This document shows, piece after piece, positions 24,462-36,031 of a stretch of DNA of 64,000 bases. The position numbers were made by a program, and so were the translations under genes. A model generated the notes under the pieces. That model saw only the letters and a program-made list of their open reading frames with translations. It did no database searches and had not been told where the DNA came from. The DNA lies in assembly GCF_000003605.2 (NCBI RefSeq), contig NW_003122912.1, forward strand, positions 154,029-218,028, in the 5' to 3' direction. Position 1 is the stretch's first letter; each line of letters starts with the position of its first letter. Source of the stretch: Saccoglossus kowalevskii. Its lineage: Eukaryota > Hemichordata > Enteropneusta > Harrimaniidae.

Positions 24462-24545
24462 GAAGTGTGTTTGGCGTGGTAGGTAGCGAGTTTGCAACTG
24501 TGGCGAGGCGATTGCCGTGATCACGAGTATGAATCCCGTCTTTCA
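24462..24545 (+). repeat. tRNA-derived SINE-like unit 2
   Basis: Shares GTGGTAGGTAGCG with unit 1 and has AGTATGAATCCCG in the T-arm position, again followed by an AT-rich tail. It lies just upstream of the receptor at 24784. Confidence 0.45.
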
Positions 24546-24783
24546 TATTGTAATATATGTCTGTTTGTTTCGTGTGTACAATGCATTATTATTGATGGAA
24601 ACATTACGATGATTATACCAAACAAATAGATAATTTTTATCCTTTATCGCAGGTTTATGGTTGATTTGTTTTCTATTAGTTCCTATATGACAATCATATT
24701 ACACAAAGTGGGGTATTAATTGTTAATATCATTAGTTGGAGCTCATCGAAAGAAGCAGCATAGAGTTTGCATATTCCACAAGC

Positions 24784-26325
24784 ATGATGGAGCTAAATGA
24801 GACACGTAATGAAACTGCAACATTGAATTATGGTACTTCCAAATCACCGATGCCGTGGAGTTCAGAAATGTTGACTACTCATCTCCCATTTGAAGAGCCG
24901 CCGTTAATATCCATATGGACGGCAATAGCAGGTAGTGCTCTAGGCCTAGCTATAATTCTAGGAAATGTTGTCGTCATATTACTTTTTACGAGAGTTAGAA
25001 GTCTTCGGAAACTATCAAATTTATTCATTCTCAATCTAGCTGTTTCAGATCTTCTAGTCGGTTTGATGTCGACTACTGTGTTCACTATGTACAACGTAAT
25101 AGGAAAGTGGCCGTTCAGTCGTTTAGTTTGTGATATATGGCTCACTATAGATTACACTGTCTGCAGTGTATCGCTGTTTGCCATATTGGCTATAACTGTG
25201 GATCGATACATTGCATTAGTTGATCCAATACGACATTTAACTCGGATCAACAAACGACAGGTTTGGACAACAATATGTCTGACATGGATAGTAGCATTTG
25301 TGATATACGGGCTACCTAACTTTCTGTGGCCTCGGTTCCAACGTGAATACAGTACTTCTGAAGAAGAGTGTGTTATTGCATATTTGGACGTTACATGGTT
25401 TATAATCTTGCAGACAATATTAGGATATTGGATACCATTATTTGTTGTATTCGCACTGTATATCAAAATATATCAAGTGGCTACTAAGACTGCACACAAA
25501 AGAGTAAGCCGGATTGACAATGCCGGTGCACAGTCCACGAACCCAACATGTAAGGCACATGAACACCGGACGTTCAAGGGTGTGGAAAACAGAACGGAGC
25601 CTAATAAAGAATTGCCAGATTGCACAGACTTAAATAATGCCTCTAGCAGTGAAATTGGAGTTATGAATCCCGCATTTTCTAAGGATGGAGATATTTTCGA
25701 AACAGGAAGGCCACAAGACAGTACAATCGTTCCGTTCGATGGCAGTGGTGACTTAAATGACAAGCAATGCTGCACCACGGACGATGCAGTAAAAAATCAA
25801 TTTCACGTTTTTTCTGAACAAGACAGATCAGGATTTGCAACTCACATTGATGATGCGATCTCAGCGAATAAAGTCACCCCTTCAAAAGAAGCCAGTGATA
25901 CAGTGGAGCTACACGGTAGGTCAGAATCAATTACTACGCTGAATTATCCTGATCATGTATTTGAACTAGATGACATGCAAACCGGTCGACGCGAAGATAA
26001 AATGTCTGCGGCCTACGTTGGACAATCTAAAACTGTTGTGAATACAGCGCACAATATGGCAAAAAGAACTACTAAAACTAATGAAAGTAAAACATTCCGC
26101 ACTGTCACTACATTACTAGCAGCAATTGTGTGTTGCTGGATGCCGTACCACATAGTTGCCATTGTGATTACCTTATGTCCAAAATGCATTCATCCTGATG
26201 TGTTTAAAGTGGTCTACTGGATGTACTTCACAAACAGTGCAATTAATCCTGTATGTTACGCACTTGCTAATCCTATGATGCGAAAAGCGCTGAAAAAACT
26301 CATCTTTGAACGCAAACTAGCTTAG
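24784..26325 (+). CDS. Muscarinic/histamine-like class A GPCR, copy C (513 aa)
   Basis: Complete single-exon paralogue of the two receptors at the left end, on the opposite strand. The first ATG is 24784; the immediately following ATG at 24787 aligns with the start of the paralogues, so either may be used. Sequons N5 and N9. TM1 43-68 (N61), D89 in TM2, C116 and ECL2 Cys196, amine-binding Asp123 (3.32), DRY at 140-142, TM5 proline 218, CWMP around 451-454 in TM6, an ECL3 CPKC pair, and NPVCY at 488-492. The third intracellular loop (about 232-435) is about 100 residues shorter than in copy B and largely different in sequence, although a short segment (SSEIGVMN) is shared. Long tracts of TM3-TM4 are identical at the DNA level to copies A and B, suggesting conversion between paralogues. 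Confidence 0.9.
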   Translation: MMELNETRNETATLNYGTSKSPMPWSSEMLTTHLPFEEPPLISIWTAIAGSALGLAIILGNVVVILLFTRVRSLRKLSNLFILNLAVSDLLVGLMSTTVFTMYNVIGKWPFSRLVCDIWLTIDYTVCSVSLFAILAITVDRYIALVDPIRHLTRINKRQVWTTICLTWIVAFVIYGLPNFLWPRFQREYSTSEEECVIAYLDVTWFIILQTILGYWIPLFVVFALYIKIYQVATKTAHKRVSRIDNAGAQSTNPTCKAHEHRTFKGVENRTEPNKELPDCTDLNNASSSEIGVMNPAFSKDGDIFETGRPQDSTIVPFDGSGDLNDKQCCTTDDAVKNQFHVFSEQDRSGFATHIDDAISANKVTPSKEASDTVELHGRSESITTLNYPDHVFELDDMQTGRREDKMSAAYVGQSKTVVNTAHNMAKRTTKTNESKTFRTVTTLLAAIVCCWMPYHIVAIVITLCPKCIHPDVFKVVYWMYFTNSAINPVCYALANPMMRKALKKLIFERKLA

Positions 26326-26884
26326 ATAAATGTAGTCAAGACTAGTCAAGTGTGACGCAACCCCATAAGTCGAATGGCGCATTTGTTATAAATATCAAGG
26401 AAATATCAAGTGCTGGGAAAATGACACAGGAAAAAATGCTTATTTACAGGGCGGTCGTCGCTGAATATACATATTTGATTCCAAAAATAACAAAATAATG
26501 ATGGCCGCTAGCTACCAGAAAACCATAAAGAAATCTTGGAAAATGCAATTTAAAGAAAACTAACCTAACAAGAATGTTAAAATAAAAACAATAACTTTTC
26601 ATTATATAACTGATATCTTCATTTTTCAATGGTTAAGCTGTGACTACTTGTAACACATTTAAGGACTCTTGAAAATTGCAATGCTTTTCACGCGGTTGAC
26701 ATATATGCCACTCGGGACTAGAACGTAATCATATTATTTTAAAATTGTCAATCAAATGGAATTTCCCCTAGTCCACCCCGAAATGCACCTTTCTAATAAA
26801 TAATTTAAAAATATATTTGTGATTATCCGTTTTGGTTTTTCCGTTTATTATAACTGATATTTTTCAATTCTCAAATTTCTGAAT

Positions 26885-27840
26885 CGCGGAGTATATATTT
26901 TGGCAATCTGTTTCTTGTATTGCTTTAATAGCTTTATCTGTCATGTTGACTCTAGCTTCAGTAATGTTTCCATTTGATTGGAAGATAATCTCGAGGAAAT
27001 TGTATTAGTTTACACAACAACGTTTTTCATTTTGATTTAATTAATTTAATGTAATTAATTTGTTATCACTTTGTAGTTTTTCATTTCTAAATGTGATTAG
27101 TTAAGTTTTAGGCAGGTAAAATTTTTCATTTTTGGCCGTAGTTCTGTAATTTATTTTTTGCCGTTACACATTAGCTGTTTTTGACAATAATGTCAAACTG
27201 TCAGCATATAGTCACGCGTTTAGTCTAATGTGACCTGATGATGAGATTCATCTTAAACTGATTTACTTAAATCATTTACTTAACAAATAAATAGGATAGA
27301 ACTTAAAACACAGTCTTGTCTTACACCTTTACATGTACACAAGGATAGGTTATCGTATTTCCATTGGTGTTAGAATACATATTTTTAATAATTTTGTCAT
27401 TAATTCAATTAATTCAACTCATAAAATAAACCATTTCTTCAGACACTAATAATTTACCATTTTGCTATTTTTATAACAATCACTGTCAAAACAAAAATAT
27501 AATTAGTTGCTCGACATTGCTTAAGCTTGGTTATAATTGATGAAATTTGTTTCCAAGTACTGTGTAGTTATGTTAGCAATACAATTTCAGAATGATTTGT
27601 CTATATCTTATATTACACTAGTCTCCCAAATGTTCAGATATGCTCATAAGCCTGAGGCTTAGTTAAATAATCTTTCTAATCAGCAGTGTATTTTAAAAAT
27701 ACTTAACAACCACCACCACCATATATTCTTACTCTCAAGTTTCTTATCAACTGTCTTAATTTTATTGCTGATCAACTTATTTTATTTTATTTTATTTTAT
27801 TTTATTTTATAGTACTCTTACCACTTTTCAACAGAAATGG
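26885..27840 (-). mobile_element. Decayed non-LTR retrotransposon (LINE) reverse transcriptase
   Basis: Reading the minus strand in several frames gives reverse-transcriptase landmarks in the correct order. VEKWYEYY lies near 27810; GVRQDCVLSSILF near 27327-27290 (family motif GVRQGCVLSP); LYADS near 27217-27190 in place of the catalytic YADD; and FLEIIFQSNGN near 27003-26965 (the FSSNG segment after the palm). Many stops and frame changes separate them, so the copy is old and inactive. The clade cannot be fixed by eye. Confidence 0.65.
27776..27812. repeat. (TTTTA)n microsatellite
   Basis: Seven or so consecutive TTTTA units, lying within the decayed LINE. Confidence 0.9.
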
Positions 27841-28755
27841 AATTAGCTTGATCTGTGTTCGTGTTTTGCAGTTTGTTAATGATTGTTCAACATGTATTTG
27901 TATTACTACTTTTTTAATTTGTTAACAATTAAAGTCTCTTAAATGTGTGTTTTGTTTTAATTACTAAAAGCAAAAAGAGCCTCATTACCACAAAATGTAT
28001 GTTTATGTTTTCTCATTTCGAATAATCAGAAATATATGATTTTTGACAAGCAAAAATTTAGTTGTACATTTTTTTCAAATTTGCCGGTTGATATTATATA
28101 TATGTTATTTTTAAAATGAAAAAAAGCTTGCACCACAGAAATTCCTTTTGCTTTACATGAATTGAAAATGCCTCTTATTGCTTGTTATTTCTGTTCACTG
28201 AATAGCTGTAGTATGCCGGTATTGGTACGGTACTGCTGGATTTTTTTTTATCTAACCACGTGTCAACAAGTCCGATGATATTTTTTTGAATATTCTAATA
28301 TGACAGATAAAGAGACTTTCTCTGTGAAATATTTCTTTTTTTCAAAGTTTATGAATAATTTGATTTTGCATGTGTTCTTTACATTATCTGTATTTGTTGA
28401 TGTTTGTTTGGTCTCTGGTCATAATCATGTGACCAGTTAGGGATGGGATAGAAACCCTGGGTATAGATATGCTATGTTGTTGTATCCATAGTGGCAGATA
28501 TTTTTCTGATTGCAAATAAACAACACCGAATATTGGGCATGGTAAATACTCAATCTGATTAAAATCCTATGTAGGTATAAGGCTCCAATTTTTTTTATTT
28601 ATTTTTTTATAACCTTTTATATTATATTTATTTGTATTTTAGTTTGAATATGTCGATTTTTTTGTTTTCTTGCCGTTAATCAGTTCTTAGAAAATCTGAC
28701 TCAATGCCTATACAAATCTCGTACAACGAGATCAGTTTTCGACGAGTTTTGTCGA

Positions 28756-28890
28756 CCAATCATAGTGTGGCTTACAAAAATAGCTGTCTGACTTTGCGCA
28801 TGCGCCAGACTCATCGTTCTTGGTTATTTCAAGATGGCTTCAAGTAATGTTAGAACCGATGTGAAATGAAGAGGATTCAGAATTTGAGGT
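28756..28890 (+). promoter_or_regulatory. Promoter-like region and first exon inside the TIR element
   Basis: A CCAAT box (about 28756), an NRF-1-type palindrome GCGCATGCGC (28796-28805) and an ATG in AAGATGGCT context (28834) occur within 80 bp. An acidic short exon follows, ending in a good splice donor (GAG then GTGAGT, about 28889). The frame from this ATG meets a stop after 11 codons. This would be the remains of the promoter and 5' exon of the gene carried by the element. Confidence 0.4.
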
Positions 28891-29344
28891 GAGTTTTAGT
28901 CACTTTTACAAAAACTTAATTATCTTTTGTGAGCAATCACGGCTGATGTATGTATTTCATTTGAGATCATTCGGATTTCAACTTTGATGACCTTGTATTA
29001 CCACAGGTGAGGCGGCGTTACTTGATCTTGTTAACGAGTCGCATTCGACGCAATATAAACCATGCGCGCATGTTGTTTCGACTTTATGCATTATGCATTA
29101 TGAGTTAATGTATTACGACCAGGCAATGTTTTTGTGAGTCTATGATAAATCTATGGCTTTCATGTCAGTAATTTTCGTATTTGTATTTAGCCTTTCGACG
29201 ACATCCCCTACTCCCGTCTTAACCGTTAAACAGTAAGTTTTGTCCTCATGCCGTGACTGTGACCTATATGCATTAACAACTTAAAAGTAACGTGAATCAT
29301 TTATTTGCCGAGTCAATTTTTTTATTGCGATATATTAAATGTGC

Positions 29345-29527
29345 ACATTTCCCATTTCTTTAAGGTGTGCAAGAAGGAGTCATTAACACATCTGTTATTA
29401 AAACAATGTCCAAGCCATCCTGTGAACTGGATTTGGTTAAATCACTAATCTACCCATGTATAATTAAGAAACCTGGTTCTGTTATCATAGGTTCTCCCGT
29501 GATTCCATTAATGAAAGTTCGGGTAAG
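29345..29527 (+). pseudogene. RecQ-like helicase fragment, ATPase lobe 1
   Basis: After an acceptor-like AG, the frame contains KSLIY, the segment after the Walker A glycines (which are lost, reading CELDLV in place of PTGxGK). It continues PGSVIIGSPVIPLMK, matching the conserved motif Ia stretch PGSVVIVVSPLIALMKDQV of RecQ-family and transposon-borne RecQ-like proteins, and ends at a GTAAGA donor. Loss of the P-loop means it could not hydrolyse ATP. Confidence 0.6.
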
Positions 29528-29904
29528 ATTTCCACTCAACATTAAAATCATAATTTGCATTATGTGTGTTATAAATTGTAGAAGTTCATGTTGAATGGTC
29601 GATGGGATGCGGTTTAAAAGTGGCTTAGCCACTCATCATTTCATATTTTCTGATAAAATGCGAATATTTTTAATGTAGGATATATGTGAACATATTCCCC
29701 CACTACTGCATGTGTACAGAGCTGTATTTGGGCTATTCATTATAAAAGTGCTCATTCTAACAAAATTTCAGTGTACATGTTTTATTAGAGAATTTGTTTT
29801 TTTCAAAATCAGGAAATGATTAGATTTGGAATCCCAACTTGTACACGTTTACCTTCAAATGATAATTTCTGTGATCTTTCTGTGATTCTGTGATGACAGC
29901 CAAA

Positions 29905-30240
29905 AAAGCAGGCGCAAGACACAACAAAGTGCATTCAAGGAATTTTCCTAACTTGTTGGGGGAACTACGCTGTTTTACCTGATGTTACGGGCCTTGCACT
30001 GGCCACAACTGCCTCATTGGATTGTCAGTCGTAAAGACTCCTAGGGACAGTGCGTCCATATTTTATTGGATGGTTGACAAACTAAGAGAAGAGAACGATA
30101 CTTTCCCACAGACAGTTATTTGTTGTTCATTAGCACTTAATCGTTATTTCAAAGAGGAGTATTCCCAGTCAGTTTTTTATATGCGAATGTACTATAGGGA
30201 ACTGGCAGTATTGTACAAGAATCGCATCCAAAAGAAATAG
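29905..30240 (+). pseudogene. RecQ-like helicase fragment, motif III and lobe 2
   Basis: The segment DVTGLALATTAS corresponds to the motif III region (ALTATA) and is followed, after a stop/frame change near 30020, by FYWMVDKLREEND, TFPQTVICCS and RYFKEEY. These match the start of the second RecA-like lobe, where relatives have TPKTIIYCRS. The order after the lobe 1 piece at 29345 fits one ancestral gene. It ends at a TAG at 30238-30240, though the frame just before still resembles the family. Confidence 0.6.
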
Positions 30241-32379
30241 CTGAAGTGTTAACTAAAGTTTGAGATTAATATTTTGCCACATAGCCTTTGGTATGGGCAT
30301 TTTTATCAAAACAACTCATGTACTCCATTTAGATCGCTCTTTTTCGATATTGACAGTTATAATACAGGGGTCGGGTTGAATTGGTAGAGATGATGAACCA
30401 TCTCAGCTGTCTTGTTTTATCATGTGAATTAAAAAAATTATATAATAAATGTAACAGTATGTAGGAGGGTTAATTTATTTGAAAATTTTGCATCAAATAA
30501 AGACATCAGTGACATGAAGAGCAATAAACCACATCACCTAAATAAGTGACGTCTTGGTATATTAAGCCATTAATTTATTTTCCAGCTTTTTTCATAAGCA
30601 TAACATGTTCATCTACTTAAAAAAACAATTGACAGAACAAGGTTTATTTAAGTATCAATAAATATCTATTTTTCAAAGAAAATACGTTTATCAGTCACTA
30701 ATTTACTGGAAATACTCTTATAAAAATAACAAAAGTATTTGGAAGCTATTCATCACAGTTTTAGAATTTTAATTTTAGTTTTTTTACCGGTACTATTAGT
30801 TAATTGTGATGGTACTGTTTATCAAAATAGCACAACTATTGCCTGAATCTTAGTTAAATAACAAATTGGTGGATCTTTTCTTTGTGTGACCAAAAATATA
30901 AACTAAGACATTTTGCATAAAAACACTGACTAAAAATAAGATAGAATTAATTCTGATCAGACATAGACAAGAATAATGAAGTAATCAATAATTATAAAAA
31001 AAAACAGAACTGGTGTGAGACAAAACTATAGTACAGCATCATGTCTAAGAAAATACTAATTAACATGTTAAATTAATCCATGTGCTGCATCAATTAACGT
31101 AACGTAATTACAAGAGTTGGCGAAAAAAAGTACACTGTGCTTGCAGCCTCTCAGCTGAGATATCTGGGCTGTTAGCAATACACACCAATAAATACAATAT
31201 AGGTGATTAACATAAATATTATGTAAATTATATAAATATATACTATCGACACGCAAATACTAGTAGTTTGTTTCTAAAACTGAATCCACAAACAATACAT
31301 TCATCTGCCCTGGAGGATAATTGTTTCTGGGGTGTCACGTTCTTCCTGAAAAAAACAAACATGGAACACGGTGAATTGATAGCGTTGCTGGTCCATCGTA
31401 AACATGCGTGTTGATGGTGACCAATCTGTCAACCGGGAGCAGTAGAAAAAGCATCCATACTTCACGAATTCTTAGTTTAGAAACGATCGACTAAAAGGAA
31501 TGTTCAAGTAAAGATGGGATAAAACGACCTGAAGTTGATACCGGATCATCGACGCCGATCCAGAGGCAAAAAACAACTGGCACAAGTAATTCATCTGCCA
31601 CCAAACAGAAATGAAATACAATCAAGGCCAAACTGATTAATGAATGCTACTTACTTGTTACTTTAAACAACGATCCATCATCGAGCTGCCGTAAAGCAAA
31701 GCAAAGTAGCTGCCGTACTCAGGCGCGTTTGTAACCCGTGATCTGATTGGCTGGTCTCTGGACGAGATTTGTACGAGATTTGTATAGGCATTGAGTCAGA
31801 TGTAGTTAGAGGCGACTGGGACACGATTTTCTTAGAACTAATTAACGGCAAGAAAAACCAAAAAATCGACATATTCAAACTAAAATACAAATAAATATAA
31901 TGTAATATAATATAATATAAAGGGTTATACAAAAAATTTAAAAAAAAATAAAAAAATTGGAGCCTCATACCTACATCGGATTTTAATCAGATTGGGTAAA
32001 TACTATAAGTCAAATAAAGGTAAAAATGTACTGCATGACGTGGATAAGCGCGGTGATTAAGCATTCTTTGAAGATGTCCGGTGGTGAGGTGAAGACACGC
32101 CGTTACTTGAAGCTAGGAGTTTAAGTGACATACCCTAGCCTATCATGCCGCTTATTCGGTGTTATTCACTGGCTTTACTTTCTATGTAAGCAGCTACTGT
32201 GAGTTTATGATTATTCTGACTGTGTCCTCTTTACCGCCTGTTATTTTCGTGTGTTTTTGAACACAAACAACTGAGCCAATGACGTCGTTGATATTCTTTG
32301 TTAAAGCTGCTGTTATCATTAAGATGTAATGTATCCATTAAATGCAGGTCAGATTTGATGTTCTTGTCAATGTGTGTAA

Positions 32380-32770
32380 CATTGTGTCCTGTCTTTGTCT
32401 CGACCCAATGGCCGTTTAATTTAAATTGCTGTTTAAACCGAGTATAATAACACATTTTCAAGGTCACCTTTAATGTTCCCTTGCACGTCATCCTTGGAAG
32501 TCGCTGCATTATCATTAGCCATAACTTCATCGTACATATTAATATTGTGAATTCGAATGGCGTTCGGAATATTGTCCACTTACAATACAAATAGTAGATG
32601 ACCCATGGCGGACCCGTGTGGAACCCCGAATTCTAATTTTCTTAGATTCTGATACCATACGGACTTATTTTTTTACGATGTGCGTGTGATTTGCACAGAT
32701 TAAGTCATGAAACCACACAAGCAGTTGATTAGAGAAAACATAGTTAATTTGTATACAAATTAGCGAATTG
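32380..32770 (-). mobile_element. Second decayed LINE reverse transcriptase (CR1/Jockey-like)
   Basis: On the minus strand LLVWFHDLI (about 32720-32695) is followed by FGVPHGSAMGHLLFVL and, after a stop, VDNIPN (about 32625-32560). This matches the block [22 protein letters not shown] of CR1/Jockey-type reverse transcriptases; MYDEVMAND near 32535 stands where YADDT is expected. Stops interrupt it. It is a different family from the LINE at 26885-27840. Confidence 0.6.
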
Positions 32771-33991
32771 TATACATATTAATTGGGGCTGGGAAAGCAA
32801 GAATACATATTCTAAAACTTATGTTATTAAAATTATTTGATCAATATACACGGATTTGCACAAACCAAATTATATTCATATAGTTATACACGGGTCTCAA
32901 GACGTATTCGTAGACAGAGGCCAGTGTGTTAGCAGTGAAACGCGCTCAAACGAACAAACAGTCGGATAGACTATTGATGCAACATTTTATTCCTTACACA
33001 GATTCAAAAAACTATATTGTTATTGTTTGATTGGTTTCGGAGAATTATGCAAGATATCATGTGTTCAGGTGATCCCCATTCTCCTCAGTTGTCGCATTGA
33101 TTTCACAAAAATTATCGATATCTCTTAGTTATTCTTTTCACATAATTTTGTGTTGGCAATCTAACTAACATAAACAAATACAATCTGCGTATCATCTTTG
33201 GCGGAGGAATACTTTAGGCTACAGTTGGATCCACAGAAAATTTTCTCTGTCGTACCTCTGATCTTGCGTAATGACTGACATCTCTGACACTGCACCTTAT
33301 CAACGTGTTTTGTTGTACTGTTACCGGCTGTCCATGGAAGTTGGCAGTCACGACATCTTTTTTGGTGTGAACCTCAATTACTTTGTAAATAAAGATCTGG
33401 CAAAATTCGTGGCCCGGATTTTATTCAAATTGTATTCAATCATAATATAGGTATTTGCTGTTACGGCATTCTACGTGTATACAGAGTGCGCCCATTCACG
33501 TTTTTTTATAAAATATTAAGTGTGAAGAAAAACTGTGACGGTATACTTAAGTGACGCAAGAGATTGGTATATGTGAACGTACAATAATGTTAGTTTGGAA
33601 CACAAACACAAAATTAACCAAATTGTTGGTGCGATGGGAAATTGGAATGGTTTACGGCTCAGCAGCGTGTTTTGCCGTGGGCCACGATCGCTTTATGGCA
33701 ACATACGTGGGACACAAATAGTTATGAGTCATCATAAAATCAAACATTATGCAAAACATGCAATGCAATCATGGTATAATATCTGCTTCATTTTCCTACA
33801 TTCAGTTACGCCTAAAAACACGAGTGCATTCGCGTTCACAATGCCGGGTGTTATATTGGAAACAGACATTCGTAATTCTGAAATTATAATCGAGTAGAAA
33901 CAGTATTAACTACACTTACTGTTATGTAATATGACAGAATCCCACACCCTGCCCATGGCTTTCGTTGCGTATGGAAGTTATTTTCACGAGT

Positions 33992-34061
33992 GATGCGGTG
34001 TATCCTGCGGCCGTACTTTCACCAGCGAAGCGAGTGAAAGTACAGCAGAATACACCGCATC
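33992..34061. repeat. Short inverted repeat (hairpin)
   Basis: Arms GATGCGGTGTAT...GTACTTTCAC (33992-34022) and GTGAAAGTAC...ATACACCGCATC (34034-34061) pair across an 11-nt loop, with a few unpaired bases. Probably the core of a small palindromic repeat; no flanking target duplication was identified. Confidence 0.65.
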
Positions 34062-35967
34062 TAGGCTCCATAGTAATCGCCGATTTTACTACAGGTTGAT
34101 CTTCTGAGAGCCCTTCAGGATAATAAAACTCGGTTTCCAGGTGGTCAACATACATTAAGTTCTCCCAATCGTAGTATTCCATGTGATATGCCAAAAATGT
34201 TGCTGGACGATTTGAGCCGGATAAAAAGCAGACGAAAAATAAATGCAAAATAAAAGTAGTTCGATCGCCAATGGAAATGCCATGCTCATTTGCATATCAA
34301 CCGTGAAAATACCGAAAACATTGCATGGGTGATATGCAAATTAGTTTTAGTAAAAATAAGTGACTGCCTAAAATTACCATTACTGTTCATATTTCATTTC
34401 ACTTGGCAAGTATATTCATGTACCCTATCGTACTTCTAAATGTTGTTTATTTCTGCCATCTTTCGAAAAACGGTACTCCTGAAGGGCCTGCTTTGTTTGC
34501 TCTCAGACCTCATTTGCATATGGAGTGTGGAAATACCGATTTTGATTTCAGGGACGAATCAAAATAAACTGAAGTACTTATGTAATATTTTTTTGTAGTG
34601 CTTAGTAGTCTTACATCGATGGAAATGTTGGGCGCTGAGCTAGAGATTGCATCAAAGAATAATTCTAGTAGCATTTTGTCAGATTGAATGTACGTCTTTC
34701 ACCTAGAGAATTATAATCCTAGAGTGTTCACAGCAACACCGAAACATATACCGAGACTAAAGTTGCTTACTTACATGTGTTTGTGGAACTCAAAATACTA
34801 ATTTAGGACCAGTGTGTCACAAGTATCCTCATTCACTTGCATGACATGGACGCAACAAACATAAATCAAGCGAGCTTTTTCCCCTTTGCTCCTCGAGGGG
34901 TTTCCTAATCCTAATCATCTTAAAAAATCATTTTTATAAACGAAATGAGTGACTCATTTTGAAACAGAACATCTACAAAATAAAAAAGTATTTTCACTAA
35001 ATATTTACATCACATTACAATAATGGTCACCTTTTTTTCACTAACGCCAAATTAAAGCTTACGATGTAGCAACCACGCATATGCAATACCTATCATTCTA
35101 TTGGTGAGAGTGTCTCTCCGGCTCCATTGAAATGATCATGGTTTTGCAGTTGGTTAGTAATACAAAAAAAGTAGTAATTTATCAAGTAATATTTCGAGCA
35201 TAGCAACAAATAAAATATTTGGTATTAAACTGAGTAATATTTTAGTGCTATTCCCGGATATATAGCCGTTTTGGAATAATTCTGTGCATTTTTGTATATT
35301 GATGGATTACACCTAAATGTAGGCATATATGAATCTGTTTCGGCATATTGTTAGCCGACTCCACTAAACCTGCTAGAGTTCAGCCACTTCTAAGAATGTT
35401 ATACCTGTTTTGAGCAAGCAGCAGGTACAGCTGACATTTATGATATAATTGGTTCACCCTAGTGATGATTACACTGAAAAGATCCCACAATATGTCGTTA
35501 CAATGCGTGTATTTACACCATTGACAACTCGCAGAATATACGAGATGTCATACTAATATGACTAGTCAGTCTGTGTGACAGATTAACGGGTCGAAACAAT
35601 GCTTTCCGACTTAATAATTTATAATGCACAAAAATCAATATAATGCGTTAACACAATCATTAATAATCAGTTATAGTTTTGTTGTTCACAATTCCCGTGG
35701 GTTATTGTGCTTAGAATGGGGAAAAGCCTGTTGAATGAATTTAATTTACAAAAAAAACGTTTATCAAATATAAGGAGACTGATGCAATGAATACACTTCA
35801 TTCAAGCAGCCTGAGCTTTAGATTTTTTCTTTATAATGATATATTATGGTCAATAAACAATGTTCTTTGGGGAAAAACATTCATGTTTATTTGGGGGCTC
35901 GATCGCGAGAACGTTATTTTTTGTTTTTCTTCTTGTATTTGTACTTATTGTTTTGAAAGCAAATGCA

Positions 35968-35968
35968 A

Positions 35969-36031
<63 letters not shown>
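35968..36031. repeat. (TTA)n microsatellite
   Basis: About 21 consecutive TTA units; the apparent poly-Leu and poly-Tyr reading frames across it are artefacts of the repeat. Confidence 0.95.

Larger units (their letters stand above)
28551..31994. mobile_element. 3.4-kb TIR DNA transposon (Mutator-like by structure) with helicase fragments
   Basis: Long imperfect terminal inverted repeats: 28551 to about 28725 at the left and about 31765-31994 at the right, both starting CAATCTGATTAAAATCC. They are flanked by an exact 10-bp direct repeat GGTAAATACT (28541-28550 and 31995-32004). Long TIRs plus a 9-11 bp target duplication point to the Mutator-like group; hAT and P elements make 8-bp duplications and Kolobok TTAA. 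The right TIR carries about 30 bp not in the left. Inside are decayed exons of a RecQ-like helicase but no recognised transposase, so the element is defective or belongs to a family whose transposase I cannot identify. Academ elements are an alternative because some carry a helicase, but their target duplications are 3-4 bp. Confidence 0.75.

Noticed and set aside
24236-24545. Functional tRNA genes
   Set aside because: A- and B-box-like segments are present but acceptor and anticodon stems do not pair convincingly.
28551-31994. Assignment of the TIR element to hAT, P or Academ
   Set aside because: The exact flanking repeat is 10 bp, longer than those families make; Mutator-like fits better.
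33595-34248. Frames of about 100 codons on both strands
   Set aside because: Overlap a palindromic repeat and show no family motif.
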